DNA of 64,000 bases from Aquimarina aggregata (lineage in GTDB: Bacteria > Bacteroidota > Bacteroidia > Flavobacteriales > Flavobacteriaceae): NCBI RefSeq assembly GCF_001632745.1, contig NZ_LQRT01000060.1, forward strand, positions 266,357-330,356, read 5' to 3'. Both the position numbers and the translations under genes were made by a program. Shown piece after piece: positions 54,301 through 61,593 of the stretch (the stretch's first letter is position 1; every line of letters starts with the position of its first letter). The notes under the pieces were generated by a model. It searched no databases and was not told the DNA's origin. It saw only the letters and a program-made list of their open reading frames with translations.

Positions 54301-54868
54301 ACCAAAGGCAATGGCAGATGCAGGTTCTTTTTACGCTCAAGCGTATCGTAATGGAAATGCAAGTCGCGTCGCTCTTGAAAACGGTGGTGACCCAATGAAT
54401 CCCACAGAATCTGATTTTGCTGAAGCTGAAAAACAGAGAAATACTGCTGCTGGAGAATTAGTGATGTTTGTAGTAGGAGAATGGGCTTTTGCAAAAGTCT
54501 TACAAGGAGGCTCTTATGTTTACAAATTTGTAAGATTTAAAAGTGTTTTTAACTCAACTATGAGGTCAAGTGTCAAAGATAAATTGGCTCGATATTTATT
54601 GAATTTAGACCACGCAGTAGGAGGCTCAAAAGCAAAGTTTTTTAAAGATGCATTAGGATTTACATTAGATAATGCTGATGATTTAGCGAAGCAAATCGTA
54701 TTTAATAATAAAAAAGCAATTGCAACAGAAGTAACTAAATATGGAACAAAATATTCTCAAAATATAGCTATCAAAGGAGCTAATGGCAGAGTTATTGATG
54801 TTACATTTGCGTGGATTAAAAACAAAGACGGATTAGTGAAATTAGTAACAGGATTTCCGGCAAAATAG
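51323..54868 (+). CDS. RHS-repeat toxin with DUF6883-like C-terminal tip
   Basis: A 1181-residue RHS protein. A signal peptide (1-22) is followed by a DUF6443-like region (VTYFDGLGRPIQQ), YD repeats, and the RHS core motif around residues 830-955 (DHLGNIRLSYKD, YYPFGLKHKGY, QYDPAIARFTSIDPV, NPVYWADPSG). The variable tip (about 960-1181) ends in a domain reading like DUF6883 (LNLDHAVGGSKAKFFKDALG; then ATEVTKYGTKYSQ and VKLVTGFPA), a proposed toxin domain. The next gene encodes DUF4926, its expected immunity protein. The coding DNA holds a dispersed GC-rich repeat at 53017-53042, and 53712-53855 is nearly identical to the orphan tip at 61661-61804. Confidence 0.85.
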   Translation: MIKNKIIYSIIMLFMGFQIQAQVALSDENYIHTIVPQVALTIAEINNVDCSTISAVDDAIESVTYFDGLGRPIQQRAIKASPQGKDIVTHIQYDSYGRQDKQYLPFASNASSGSLQAVDVDQDINTYYLDIYADDFPGITNPAAVNAYSESVFENSPLNRVLEQGAPGKAWKANASNDTDHTIKFDWNTNDANEVFYFKVIFTGGNTEKPELVKENHYLPNELYVTVTKDENWSPADGNNHTTKEYKNKSGQVVLKRTYNANVAHDTYYVYDDFGNLTFVIPPKVTTDDDVSAIELKELCYQYRYDHRNRLIEKKIPGKDWEYIIYNRLDQPVLTQDANLRAKRRWLFTKYDAFGRVAYTGIIENGSTVALLRKKTGGTSYATYESRSTAPITIAGATMYYTNDSYPVRMYKILTVNYYDDYNIGDLVTLNPETTTITWEGMTATAEVKGLPTVSQVRVLDTNKWITTTIYYDEKGRPWETIVKNEYLGTDDYVLNKLDFVGKVLKSHTVHIKGGATITTVDNFTYDHMGRLLNQTQKINNQEEERIASNAYDEIGQLTKKNVGGTVTTSGVEGLQTVDYAYNIRGWLKGINDVTTLGNDLFAFGINYNTTTESLGATALYNGNISETLWKTANDNTKRAYGYQYDALNRIIAGRSTSSNYNLSNVSYDKVGNIESLNRNGHLDINATSFGEMDQLIYDYDSGNKLLKVTDAANQNFGFKDGTNTNDDFEYDANGNMILDKNKGITNITYNHLNLPKTVAISNSEGAGTISYIYDATGAKLKKTVPSGSSLITTEYAGNYVYRNGQLQYLSTSEGYAEPNNSNGFDYVYQYVDHLGNIRLSYKDVNGNGSIAQDEIIEENNYYPFGLKHKGYNEIVSPHTNGTAQQFKYNGIELEESLGLDLYEMEFRQYDPAIARFTSIDPVTHHNFSTYTAFDNNPVYWADPSGANAESFINDLWNQSGDGKTTWTNNDDGTFSSDDGQTAECDDCDDKKKPKAMADAGSFYAQAYRNGNASRVALENGGDPMNPTESDFAEAEKQRNTAAGELVMFVVGEWAFAKVLQGGSYVYKFVRFKSVFNSTMRSSVKDKLARYLLNLDHAVGGSKAKFFKDALGFTLDNADDLAKQIVFNNKKAIATEVTKYGTKYSQNIAIKGANGRVIDVTFAWIKNKDGLVKLVTGFPAK
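53017..53042 (+). repeat. Dispersed palindromic repeat half inside the RHS gene
   Basis: The core CGAGCGGAGTCGAG (53028-53041) equals the intergenic repeat at 5638-5651, and the flank AACTGTCAC is also shared. In frame it encodes TVTTSGVEG within the YD region, a stretch where homologous RHS proteins usually have a short variable linker. Confidence 0.7.
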
Positions 54869-54877
54869 AATTGTATT

Positions 54878-55081
54878 ATGTTTAAATTATATGATGTAGT
54901 AAAGTCAAAAAAAGAAATATCAGAGGATATACCAATAGATACTACAGGAACAGTAGTAATGGTTTATGATGAGTTTACGCCAATAGCTTATGAAGTTGAA
55001 TTTGTAAATAATGAAATGGAGACTATAAATGTTGTTACTGTTGAAGAAGAAGATATCAGATCAGATAGCTCGGATTTATAA
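54878..55081 (+). CDS. DUF4926 protein, predicted immunity to the RHS tip
   Basis: A 67-residue acidic protein. The sequence MFKLYDVVKSKKEI, GTVVMVYDE, AYEVEFVN and TVEEEDIRSD follows the DUF4926 pattern, a small SH3-like fold often encoded after toxin domains. It begins 9 bp after the RHS stop and is ended by a strong terminator. It most likely binds and blocks the DUF6883-like tip in the producing cell. Confidence 0.82.
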   Translation: MFKLYDVVKSKKEISEDIPIDTTGTVVMVYDEFTPIAYEVEFVNNEMETINVVTVEEEDIRSDSSDL

Positions 55082-55105
55082 CCTGAGATTAATTATAAGA
55101 AATAA

Positions 55106-55129
55106 AGCCACTCTTCGGAGTGGTTTTTT
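55106..55129 (+). terminator. Intrinsic terminator of the RHS/immunity operon
   Basis: AGCCACTC pairs with GAGTGGTT across a TTCG tetraloop (55106-55125), followed by a run of T. Confidence 0.9.
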
Positions 55130-55238
55130 GGTTAGAATAGTATTTGAAATAGTTTTAAGAAGATCCAGATTTTTCTGAAAATCTTAAATAGTAGAAGTAA
55201 TGTTGTGTCAACCTCTTTAAGAAGAGAGTTTACTGCTT

Positions 55239-55262
55239 TTAAGCGTTTTTTTAAACGCTTAA
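55239..55262. repeat. 10-bp inverted repeat at the left flank of the mobile block
   Basis: TTAAGCGTTT (55239-55248) and AAACGCTTAA (55253-55262) form a hairpin with a 4-nt T loop. It stands between the immunity gene and the XRE gene, where the mobile block seems to begin. Confidence 0.5.
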
Positions 55263-55350
55263 CATTCTTTGTAAATCTGGTCACTCACATCCATTGCAAC
55301 AATCGCGCATCATATTAGTAATATTTATAATTAATAAAAAGTTTACAATT

Positions 55351-55698
55351 TTACTGCGCTAATTTTTGCACTTTACGTTTAGTAATAAATGCATCGATTA
55401 GCTTTTTTACAGTACCTCTATCATCTTCATCCATTTGCTCTACTTCTTTAAACTGTGATAACAGTTCTGCATCGTCTAAAGAATCTTGAGCCTTTTGTTC
55501 TAAAGAACCATTTACAATATAGTCAATAGAAACCCCAAAGACATCAGCAAGACGTTTTAATACGTCTGCAGGCGGTTGTACTTCTTTAATCTCATAACGG
55601 CTCATCTGCGGATATGAGATATCAATTTTTGCAGCTAACTCACTCTGTGATAGGTTAGCTTTTTTACGAAGTTCCTGTATGCGTTGTCCTAAGGTCAT
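55351..55698 (-). CDS. XRE-family repressor
   Basis: A 115-residue protein with a HTH_3 domain in residues 5-60 (IQELRKKANLSQSELAAKIDISYPQMSRYEI) and a charged coiled helix after it (DSLDDAELLSQFKEVEQM). It has the size and layout of a phage or plasmid-type repressor. It is divergent from the ATPase gene; three AGATATAT half-sites lie in the shared promoter region and are likely its operator. It probably controls the element. Confidence 0.87.
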   Translation of the reverse strand: MTLGQRIQELRKKANLSQSELAAKIDISYPQMSRYEIKEVQPPADVLKRLADVFGVSIDYIVNGSLEQKAQDSLDDAELLSQFKEVEQMDEDDRGTVKKLIDAFITKRKVQKLAQ

Positions 55699-55803
55699 AA
55701 ATCAGATATGATACTATTTACTACAAAAATAACGAATAAGATGCTTTAAAAACACATATAGCACCCATATTGTTAATAATTACATCTTATAAGAACTATA
55801 ATA

Positions 55804-55843
55804 ATATATCTTTTTAGATATATTTGCATCATATAAGATATAT
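55804..55843. promoter_or_regulatory. Operator/promoter region of the mobile block
   Basis: An inverted pair of ATATATCT/AGATATAT sites (55804-55811, 55816-55823) overlaps a TATATTTG box (55819-55826), and a third AGATATAT is at 55836-55843. The layout suits repression of the ATPase/recombinase operon by the XRE protein. Confidence 0.6.
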
Positions 55844-55861
55844 TCTAAAAATTATCAACAA

Positions 55862-57412
55862 ATGCTAAAAACACACAACCCACACAATTACCAGTACGTC
55901 AATGCGTATTTAGAAATCCACATTTTAGGAGGGATCAAGTTCAACAACTTAGAACGTATGCGCGTAACGATGAGTGTACAAAAACCCAAAAGCATTAATG
56001 TGCTACGTCATAGTATCGATCTGTATAATGACAATATGGTCGAGAAATTTGTACGAAAGATCGCAGAACGTATCGAGATCGGTACTAGTGTTACCCGAAA
56101 GACACTACAAGAACTTACATCAGCACTAGAGCAATATCGTATGGAAGAACTGGAACGAGAGAAGGAAGCTAACCAAACACCTATCGAAGAATTATCTGCG
56201 ACAGAAGAACAAGCAGCCATCAAGTTCCTAAGGTCTAAAGGCCTATTAAGCAAAACAAACGAACTCATAGGCAAATCCGGAGTCATAGGGGAAGAAACCA
56301 ACAGATTATTAATGTACTTGATCTTTACGAGTCGTAAAACCAATAATCCATTACACTGTATCAGTTTAGGCAGTAGTGGCGTTGGTAAAACCCATTTACA
56401 ATCTAAAGTAGCGGAATTAATCCCCGATGAAGATAAAATAGAAATTACGGTACTCTCGGCCAATGCTTTTTATTACTTCAATAGAACCGAATTACGAAAC
56501 AAACTTATACTTATTGAGGATCTGGACGGAGCAGAAAGTGTATTGTACCCATTACGAGAACTACAATCTAAAAAGAGAATTACCAAAACGGTAGTTCATA
56601 AAGATCGTAAAGGCACAACGAAAACTATACACTTAACTGTAGAAGGCCCTGTAAGTGTTGCAGGTTGTACCACTCAAGAATCTGTTTATGAAGATAATAG
56701 TAACAGAAGCTTTTTACTTTACATAGACGAATCCGAGGAACAGGATCAAAAGATTATGGATTATCAGCGATTACTATCGGCTGGCAAACGAAATCAGAAA
56801 GAAGAATTTGAATCGGCACGTTTTTTACGAAGTGTACAACGATCACTAAATGTAGTATCGGTTCGCAATCCATATGCAGAATATCTAACCTTACCTGTAT
56901 CAGTTTTTAAACCACGAAGAACCAATGCGCATTATTTACAATTTATAGAAGCCATTACCTTCTATTGCCAGTGGCAAAGACCAAAAAAATATGATAAGGA
57001 GACTGGAGAGCAATATATAGAAACTACCATTGATGATATAGAGCAAGCCAATGAGATTATCAAAGAAGTGTTACTACGTAAAAGTGATCGCATTACTGGT
57101 GCAGCCAGAAACCACTTAGAAAGGCTTAAAGCCTACTTAAAAAGTAATGAACAAACTACGTTTACCAATGCTGAAATCCGCAAGCAACTAAATATCAAAG
57201 AAAGTACACTTAGGGGCTATCACAAACAACTACAGGAAGAAGGGTATATAAAGCGAGTAAACCCGCCTGCCGGACGGGCAGGGAAGAAGAAAACTAAGAG
57301 TTACTGTTTTGAAGTCATAGATATGAAAGAGTATGATTGGCTAAAAGCTAGTATTGATAATGCTTTAAAAGGTTGCCTGCAACAAATAGAACTAGGTTTA
57401 GTAGCAAATTAA
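55862..57412 (+). CDS. AAA+ ATPase of a mobile element with C-terminal winged helix
   Basis: A 516-residue ATPase. Walker A is at residues 170-177 (GSSGVGKT) and a Walker B-like LILIEDLDGAE follows near residue 220; KKRITKTVVHKDRKG and CTTQESVYEDNSNRSF fit replicative or transposition ATPases of integrative elements. The C-terminus has a winged-helix region (FTNAEIRKQLNIKESTLRGY), so it may bind DNA. It is followed by two recombinase genes. A GC-rich palindrome lies within the gene. Its exact role (replication, or transposition assistance) is open. Confidence 0.75.
   Translation: MLKTHNPHNYQYVNAYLEIHILGGIKFNNLERMRVTMSVQKPKSINVLRHSIDLYNDNMVEKFVRKIAERIEIGTSVTRKTLQELTSALEQYRMEELEREKEANQTPIEELSATEEQAAIKFLRSKGLLSKTNELIGKSGVIGEETNRLLMYLIFTSRKTNNPLHCISLGSSGVGKTHLQSKVAELIPDEDKIEITVLSANAFYYFNRTELRNKLILIEDLDGAESVLYPLRELQSKKRITKTVVHKDRKGTTKTIHLTVEGPVSVAGCTTQESVYEDNSNRSFLLYIDESEEQDQKIMDYQRLLSAGKRNQKEEFESARFLRSVQRSLNVVSVRNPYAEYLTLPVSVFKPRRTNAHYLQFIEAITFYCQWQRPKKYDKETGEQYIETTIDDIEQANEIIKEVLLRKSDRITGAARNHLERLKAYLKSNEQTTFTNAEIRKQLNIKESTLRGYHKQLQEEGYIKRVNPPAGRAGKKKTKSYCFEVIDMKEYDWLKASIDNALKGCLQQIELGLVAN
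57262..57283 (+). repeat. GC-rich palindrome inside the ATPase gene
   Basis: CCCGCCTGCCGGACGGGCAG and two further G residues, with CCTGCC (57266-57271) facing GGCAGG (57277-57282). Composition is far above the surrounding GC. It encodes a linker reading NPPAGRAG before the C-terminal region, so it looks like a dispersed repeat inserted in frame. Confidence 0.65.
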
Positions 57413-57519
57413 ACCGCGAGTCGCAACCAACTCGCAACCTATCTACTTGCGAGGATAACCGCAAGAAAGCCAGTTTATTATCTGTACTGCGCTACAGCAT
57501 CACAAAAAACACATACCGT

Positions 57520-58437
57520 ATGAAAAAACTAAAGCTACAAAATGATAGCTATAGGCTACTATTGTCTGATTTTGAGCAATGGTTAGATATTTTAGGCTAT
57601 AACGAAAAGACTGTTTATTATACTCCCATATTTATACGAGAGTTCTTCCATTGGTTAGAAGAGCATAACATCCAACGCTTAGAGCAGATTACTCTTGATA
57701 CTGTTAAAGCATACTACAAATACTTAGGAGAACGAAGTAACCAACGTAAAGGAGGAGGGTTAAGCAAAGCCTATCTTAACAAACATCAAAATGCCCTTAG
57801 AAAGTTCAGGGAGTATTTACAAAAGCAAGGAGCTAGAACCTTTAAAGTACATCTTCGATTAGAAAAAAGTGAAAGTGCTATCAAAGATATCCTTACCCAA
57901 TCAGAGGTCAAAGACCTTTTTGAAGTCACTAGTTATAGCAGTAAACATGAACGAACACGATTACGAGACAAGGCCATACTTGTAGTGTTATATAGTTGTG
58001 GTTTACGAAGAACGGAAGCCATTAGCCTTGATGTAAGAGATATCCTTTTTGATGCAGGACGAGTACTTGTACGCAAAGGAAAAAATTACAAAGAGCGATA
58101 TGTACCCATTAACAAGCACGGTATAATCATACTTGAAGACTATGTCTTCGAAGCCAGACCAATGTATACGGGCAGTCATAGTACAGAAGCTTTGTTTATC
58201 AATAAATACGGAGATCGATTACATGGCCAGAATTTAAGTAGAAGGTTACAACATTTATTAACCCTAGTTGATGATGAGATCTTAAGAGAGAAACACATCA
58301 CTCCACATTGTCTTAGACATAGTATTGCTACTCATTTATTACAACAAGGCATGAAGATCGAAGACATACAACAGTTTTTAGGACATAGCTCCTTAAAATC
58401 CACGCAAATCTATACCCACTTACTTGAATTATTATGA
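57520..58437 (+). CDS. Tyrosine recombinase (site-specific integrase)
   Basis: A 305-residue integrase. The SAM-like N-terminal domain is at about 1-110; the catalytic domain holds Arg I in SCGLRRTEAISLD, a basic strand lysine in VRKGKNYKERYVPI, HCLRHSIAT (the HxxR), GHSSLKSTQIYTH with the final histidine and tyrosine. All catalytic residues are present. I chose the ATG at 57520 rather than the frame's earlier start, which overlaps the ATPase gene by 40 bp. Its stop overlaps the start of the next recombinase gene (ATGA), so the two are translationally coupled. Confidence 0.9.
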   Translation: MKKLKLQNDSYRLLLSDFEQWLDILGYNEKTVYYTPIFIREFFHWLEEHNIQRLEQITLDTVKAYYKYLGERSNQRKGGGLSKAYLNKHQNALRKFREYLQKQGARTFKVHLRLEKSESAIKDILTQSEVKDLFEVTSYSSKHERTRLRDKAILVVLYSCGLRRTEAISLDVRDILFDAGRVLVRKGKNYKERYVPINKHGIIILEDYVFEARPMYTGSHSTEALFINKYGDRLHGQNLSRRLQHLLTLVDDEILREKHITPHCLRHSIATHLLQQGMKIEDIQQFLGHSSLKSTQIYTHLLELL

Positions 58438-59324
58438 AAGATTATTACACATATTTAGAAGAGCTTAATCATAGTGAAAGAACTATCAAAACCAATGTTT
58501 ACAATATTGATAAGCTGAAACAATGGTGTAAAACTAAACGCACTAACCCTCAAAGACTAACCTATCGACAATTACTCAACTATATCACTCACTTAAAAAC
58601 TACGAACAAACCTGAAACTATCAACAAGCATATCTGGGCAATCAAACATTACTGTACGTATCTGATAGAAGAAGGATACAGAACAGATAATATTGCAGAC
58701 GATCTAAAAGTGAGAGGAGAACGCAAAAAAGTGTTCCATAATTTACTGACCAGTGATGAACTCGAAGATCTGTTTTATAGCTATGAAACTGATAAAATCT
58801 GGAAGGATAATTTTTACTACAGAGCTACTGCAAAGCGTAATAAGGTAGTTGTTGGATTATTAGTGTACCAGGGTTTATTGAGTAATAATTTTAAATCGTT
58901 AGAAGTTGAACACGTAGACTTGCGCAAGGGAACAATTTACATCCCAAGTACAAGAAAAAATGCATGGCGAAAACTAGAATTAAAACCTTGGCAGATTATA
59001 GAACTCAAAGAATACATCGAAGAAGTACGACCTATCATACAAGATCATATAGGTAGTCATGATGAAAAGCTGTTCCCACTTAATACACCCCAGTTCCATA
59101 CTATCCTACATCCGATCTTAAAAAAGCTAAAAACCTACAATCAAAAAGTGACAAACAATACTCATATCAGAGCTAGTGTAATCGTCAATTGGTTAGGACA
59201 ATACAACATCAGAAAAGTACAGCAAATGGCAGGTCACAGACATATTTTATCTACAGAATCGTATAAACAGGACAACTTAGAAAGCTTGCATGAAGCTATT
59301 AATCAGTTCCATCCGTTGAGTTAA
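58434..59324 (+). CDS. Degenerate tyrosine recombinase-like protein
   Basis: A 296-residue protein with the recombinase fold (YYTYLEELNHSERTIKTN, then a catalytic domain ending QMAGHRHILSTESYKQ). The usual first arginine (GLR) is replaced by leucine in YQGLLSNNFKSLEV, and HxxR appears as THIR with the histidine displaced. The nucleophile tyrosine (in TESYKQ) remains. It may therefore be catalytically weak or serve as a structural partner of the upstream recombinase, with which it overlaps by 4 bp. Confidence 0.82.
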   Translation: MKDYYTYLEELNHSERTIKTNVYNIDKLKQWCKTKRTNPQRLTYRQLLNYITHLKTTNKPETINKHIWAIKHYCTYLIEEGYRTDNIADDLKVRGERKKVFHNLLTSDELEDLFYSYETDKIWKDNFYYRATAKRNKVVVGLLVYQGLLSNNFKSLEVEHVDLRKGTIYIPSTRKNAWRKLELKPWQIIELKEYIEEVRPIIQDHIGSHDEKLFPLNTPQFHTILHPILKKLKTYNQKVTNNTHIRASVIVNWLGQYNIRKVQQMAGHRHILSTESYKQDNLESLHEAINQFHPLS

Positions 59325-59384
59325 ATAAATCTTTGCAATATTAAATTGAATAAATTAATTAAATTATTAAAAGTTATCTTTGTT

Positions 59385-59633
59385 ATGAATGTAAAAATGA
59401 ATGTAATGAATATTGAGAGCACGAAATTAGAGTTAATGCATTTATTGCTCCAAACCCAAAAAGAATCTTTACTTGCCAAACTAAAGAAGGTTTTTGAAGA
59501 AGAACAAACAGACTGGTGGTATGATTTAAGTGAGCAAGAACAAAAAGATATAGAAATCGGAATTGCTCAAGCAGATATAGAAGAATATGTAGAAGATCAG
59601 GAAGCAATGAAGCGTTTTAAGAAATGGCATTAA
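59385..59633 (+). CDS. Type II antitoxin
   Basis: An 82-residue protein preceding and overlapping a RelE/ParE-type toxin by 10 bp. It is helical, with ESTKLELMHLLLQTQKES near the N-terminus and an acidic C-terminus (DIEEYVEDQEAMKRF) suited to covering the toxin. Later ATGs at 59397 and 59406 (MNIESTKLEL) are plausible starts, and a TATCTTTG box at 59375-59382 favours 59406. Such antitoxins autoregulate the operon. Confidence 0.78.
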   Translation: MNVKMNVMNIESTKLELMHLLLQTQKESLLAKLKKVFEEEQTDWWYDLSEQEQKDIEIGIAQADIEEYVEDQEAMKRFKKWH

Positions 59634-59917
59634 AAATTGTTTGGACGCCCAAAGCTTTAGAAGGTTTAGATGAAGTTTTGGAATATCTTGAAACCCATTG
59701 GACATCAAAAGAAATACTAACCTTAGAACAAAACATCGAGGATTTTAAATCACAGGTAAAAAGAACTCCTTTAATATACCCAGTCACAGGAAAACATAAA
59801 TATGTTCGAAGGGCAGTGATAAGCAAACACAATTATATTATCTATCGATTAAAACCTCGTAAAAAAGTAATCGAGTTGATTTACTTTAAAGCATCAAAGC
59901 AAAAACCAATAAAATAG
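59624..59917 (+). CDS. RelE/ParE-family toxin
   Basis: A 97-residue protein with the family pattern: IVWTPKALEGLDEVLEYLET at the start, VKRTPLIYPVTGKHKYVRRAVI in the middle, YIIYRLKPRKKVIELIYFKA at the end. This is a RelE/ParE fold; the target (mRNA at the ribosome, or gyrase) cannot be told from sequence. It overlaps the antitoxin stop and may stabilise the mobile block. Confidence 0.88.
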   Translation: MALKIVWTPKALEGLDEVLEYLETHWTSKEILTLEQNIEDFKSQVKRTPLIYPVTGKHKYVRRAVISKHNYIIYRLKPRKKVIELIYFKASKQKPIK

Positions 59918-60600
59918 CCAAGTGACTCCCTTTGGTCGAATCATTATTATGGGCGCAGCAAGAAAAATGCTTTGCCCATAAACTGTTATAAGGTGTTCCT
60001 TCGTCACGCCACAAGCTATTTTTTGTTATTCCACAAGTGCTGAAAATAGCACTTGTTCCATACCGTTCCAACTTCCTCACCTTCGGTCGTCAGTCTCCAC
60101 TACAAACAAATAGCCTTGTTCTGTTCCTCCATCACCCGTAGCTACTTTTTTGCTTAAAAACTATAAGGAACGCTATCGCTATGAATTAAATTAAGCAAAA
60201 CCGCTACTACATGGGCTACGCCGCTTAGTCGCAACCTAGCCAATTTTTATGTTGAAGTTAATATTGGATAAATCGGAAAACATAAAAATCGTCTGGCACA
60301 CAAAACCACTACGTTACCTTTTGTGTGTCGGTTGCTCCACTACGCTTTGGCTACGCCTTTGTTTTTGCGTACACGCAGTTATCTTCAGTCGCCAGATGGC
60401 TATCATTTAGATTAAAGTGGAAGGTCAGCCACTCGATCCTTTGCAGCTTCCACTTTAATCTAAATGTAGAATTATACGATAGAAAATAGTGGTTTATTAA
60501 CAAGAAAATGGAGTTGTTAACAACCTGTTTGTCAGGTGATTATTTAATTATTTACTTTGCTTAATAATTAGAATTATAAAACTCAAAATAAAATTAGAAT
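59918..60600. other. 683-bp gene-free stretch packed with inverted repeats
   Basis: I see no convincing gene. At least six stem-loops occur: TTATGGGC/GCCCATAA (59947-59981), ACAAGTGCT/AGCACTTGT (60033-60056), TTTTGCTTAA/TTAAGCAAAA (60148-60200), TTTTTATGTT/AACATAAAAA (60244-60288), CACACAAAA/TTTTGTGTG (60297-60327), and the 20-bp repeat at 60404-60466. The GC content is higher than in flanking genes. Candidate roles are recombination sites, an origin or transfer region, or remnants of decayed cassettes. Confidence 0.55.
60404..60466. repeat. Perfect 20-bp inverted repeat with 23-nt loop
   Basis: Arms 60404-60423 and 60447-60466 are exact reverse complements (start CATTTAGATTAAAG). The longest perfect repeat in the stem-loop field; no gene follows for 134 bp. 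Confidence 0.85.
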
Positions 60601-60789
60601 ATGGACAAAACTTTAATGTACATGATATTTTTTGTAGTTCTGGTAGTTTTGTTATGGATGATGCCAGATAAAAAAATAAATACAATACGTAAACTATTGA
60701 CTTCATTATTGCAAGTCCTTCCTATAACAAAAGTTGCTGAAGCTTGTATAGCTTACTTTAAGAATAAAAATGCTTCCAAAGCGGAATAG
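60601..60789 (+). CDS. Small membrane protein (62 aa)
   Basis: The product has a single hydrophobic helix (about residues 5-22, LMYMIFFVVLVVLLWMM) and a basic, partly amphipathic tail (KKINTIRKLLTSLLQ). No family recognised. The 3' end and stop codon lie within a 14-bp inverted repeat. Lying between stem-loops it could be the single gene of a cassette-like unit. Confidence 0.5.
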   Translation: MDKTLMYMIFFVVLVVLLWMMPDKKINTIRKLLTSLLQVLPITKVAEACIAYFKNKNASKAE

Positions 60790-60827
60790 TGATAGGCTGA
60801 TGCCGTTGGGCTGTTCCGCTTTGGAAG
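60773..60827. repeat. 14-bp inverted repeat at the end of the small gene
   Basis: CTTCCAAAGCGGAA (60773-60786) and its exact complement (60814-60827) surround a 27-nt loop. It overlaps the stop codon of the 62-residue gene. Confidence 0.8.
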
Positions 60828-61386
60828 TACTAGCCATAGTGGCGATTGAACGTCACACAAACTAGCTCAAAGTCTTGAAAAACACAGAAAATTACCTAAA
60901 ATGTCCCCAAACTCGCCCAAATCACGTCTACGAGGCGATAATAGAGGTATAGTATTATAATACCTTCCGTAAAAATAGCTCATTAGAAATCAAAATCTTC
61001 AATGTTAGCAGTCGGTGCGCGGCTATTTTACATAGTTGCGTTATAGACCCTGAGTATGCGAAGAGCGGCTATAACTACCAATTATGTAAACATAGCTTGG
61101 GACAAGTGATGGCAAGGGTTGACATAGATCCTATTGAAAATTTTTAATACAATTTATTACTTGAAACCTTCTCTTTATCTTTGCAGTAGCTCCTTAAGGG
61201 TCAAAGGGTTAAATCCAAATAAACACTAATTAAATAATATATAGTTAAGTCAACAGATTAATGTTGATAAGGATATTTTTTGCTTAAATCTACATGGCTT
61301 TTTACTGTACTTTTTATAGCAAAACATACCAAATCACTTAACCCAGAAATACCAACAAAACGATACATACAGTAAATGATATTATT
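60828..61386. other. Gene-poor stretch with a two-block inverted repeat
   Basis: A nested inverted repeat pairs TTTACATA (61027-61034) with TATGTAAA (61083-61090), and inside it GTTATAG (61040-61046) with CTATAAC (61069-61075), leaving unpaired bases between blocks. That arrangement recalls an integron attC. A TATCTTTG box is at 61176-61183, with no good -33 element. No gene is convincing. Confidence 0.5.
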
Positions 61387-61536
61387 ATGAGAATAAAAAT
61401 CGAAAGAATAGAAATTAAGTTCAAAAAGTGGTGGCATGGTTTAGCAATAATAATGTTCATATTGCTAATTATATTTTATCCATTAGAGACATTAGGGTGG
61501 ATAAAAGAAGTATTGGATAAATGGACAGGCAATTAG
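61387..61536 (+). CDS. Small membrane protein (49 aa)
   Basis: MRIKIERIEIKFKKWWHGL, then a hydrophobic helix (IIMFILLIIFYPLE, about residues 21-34) and a short amphipathic tail. No family recognised. It lies just upstream of the orphan RHS tip with no clear link. Confidence 0.5.
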   Translation: MRIKIERIEIKFKKWWHGLAIIMFILLIIFYPLETLGWIKEVLDKWTGN

Positions 61537-61593
61537 TATTTTACTATTTTAGCCAAGTAATAATGATGATGATAGAAAGAACGTTCTTATTTT

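Noticed and set aside
56008..56463. A 151-codon antisense frame within the AAA+ ATPase gene
   Set aside because: Serine/leucine-rich shadow of the ATPase, including the region of the Walker A motif, with no domain of its own.
55207..61132. Possible terminal inverted repeats of the mobile block (GTCAACC near 55207, GGTTGAC near 61118)
   Set aside because: Only a seven- to nine-base match with poor flanks; expected by chance at this scale. The true element ends remain undetermined.
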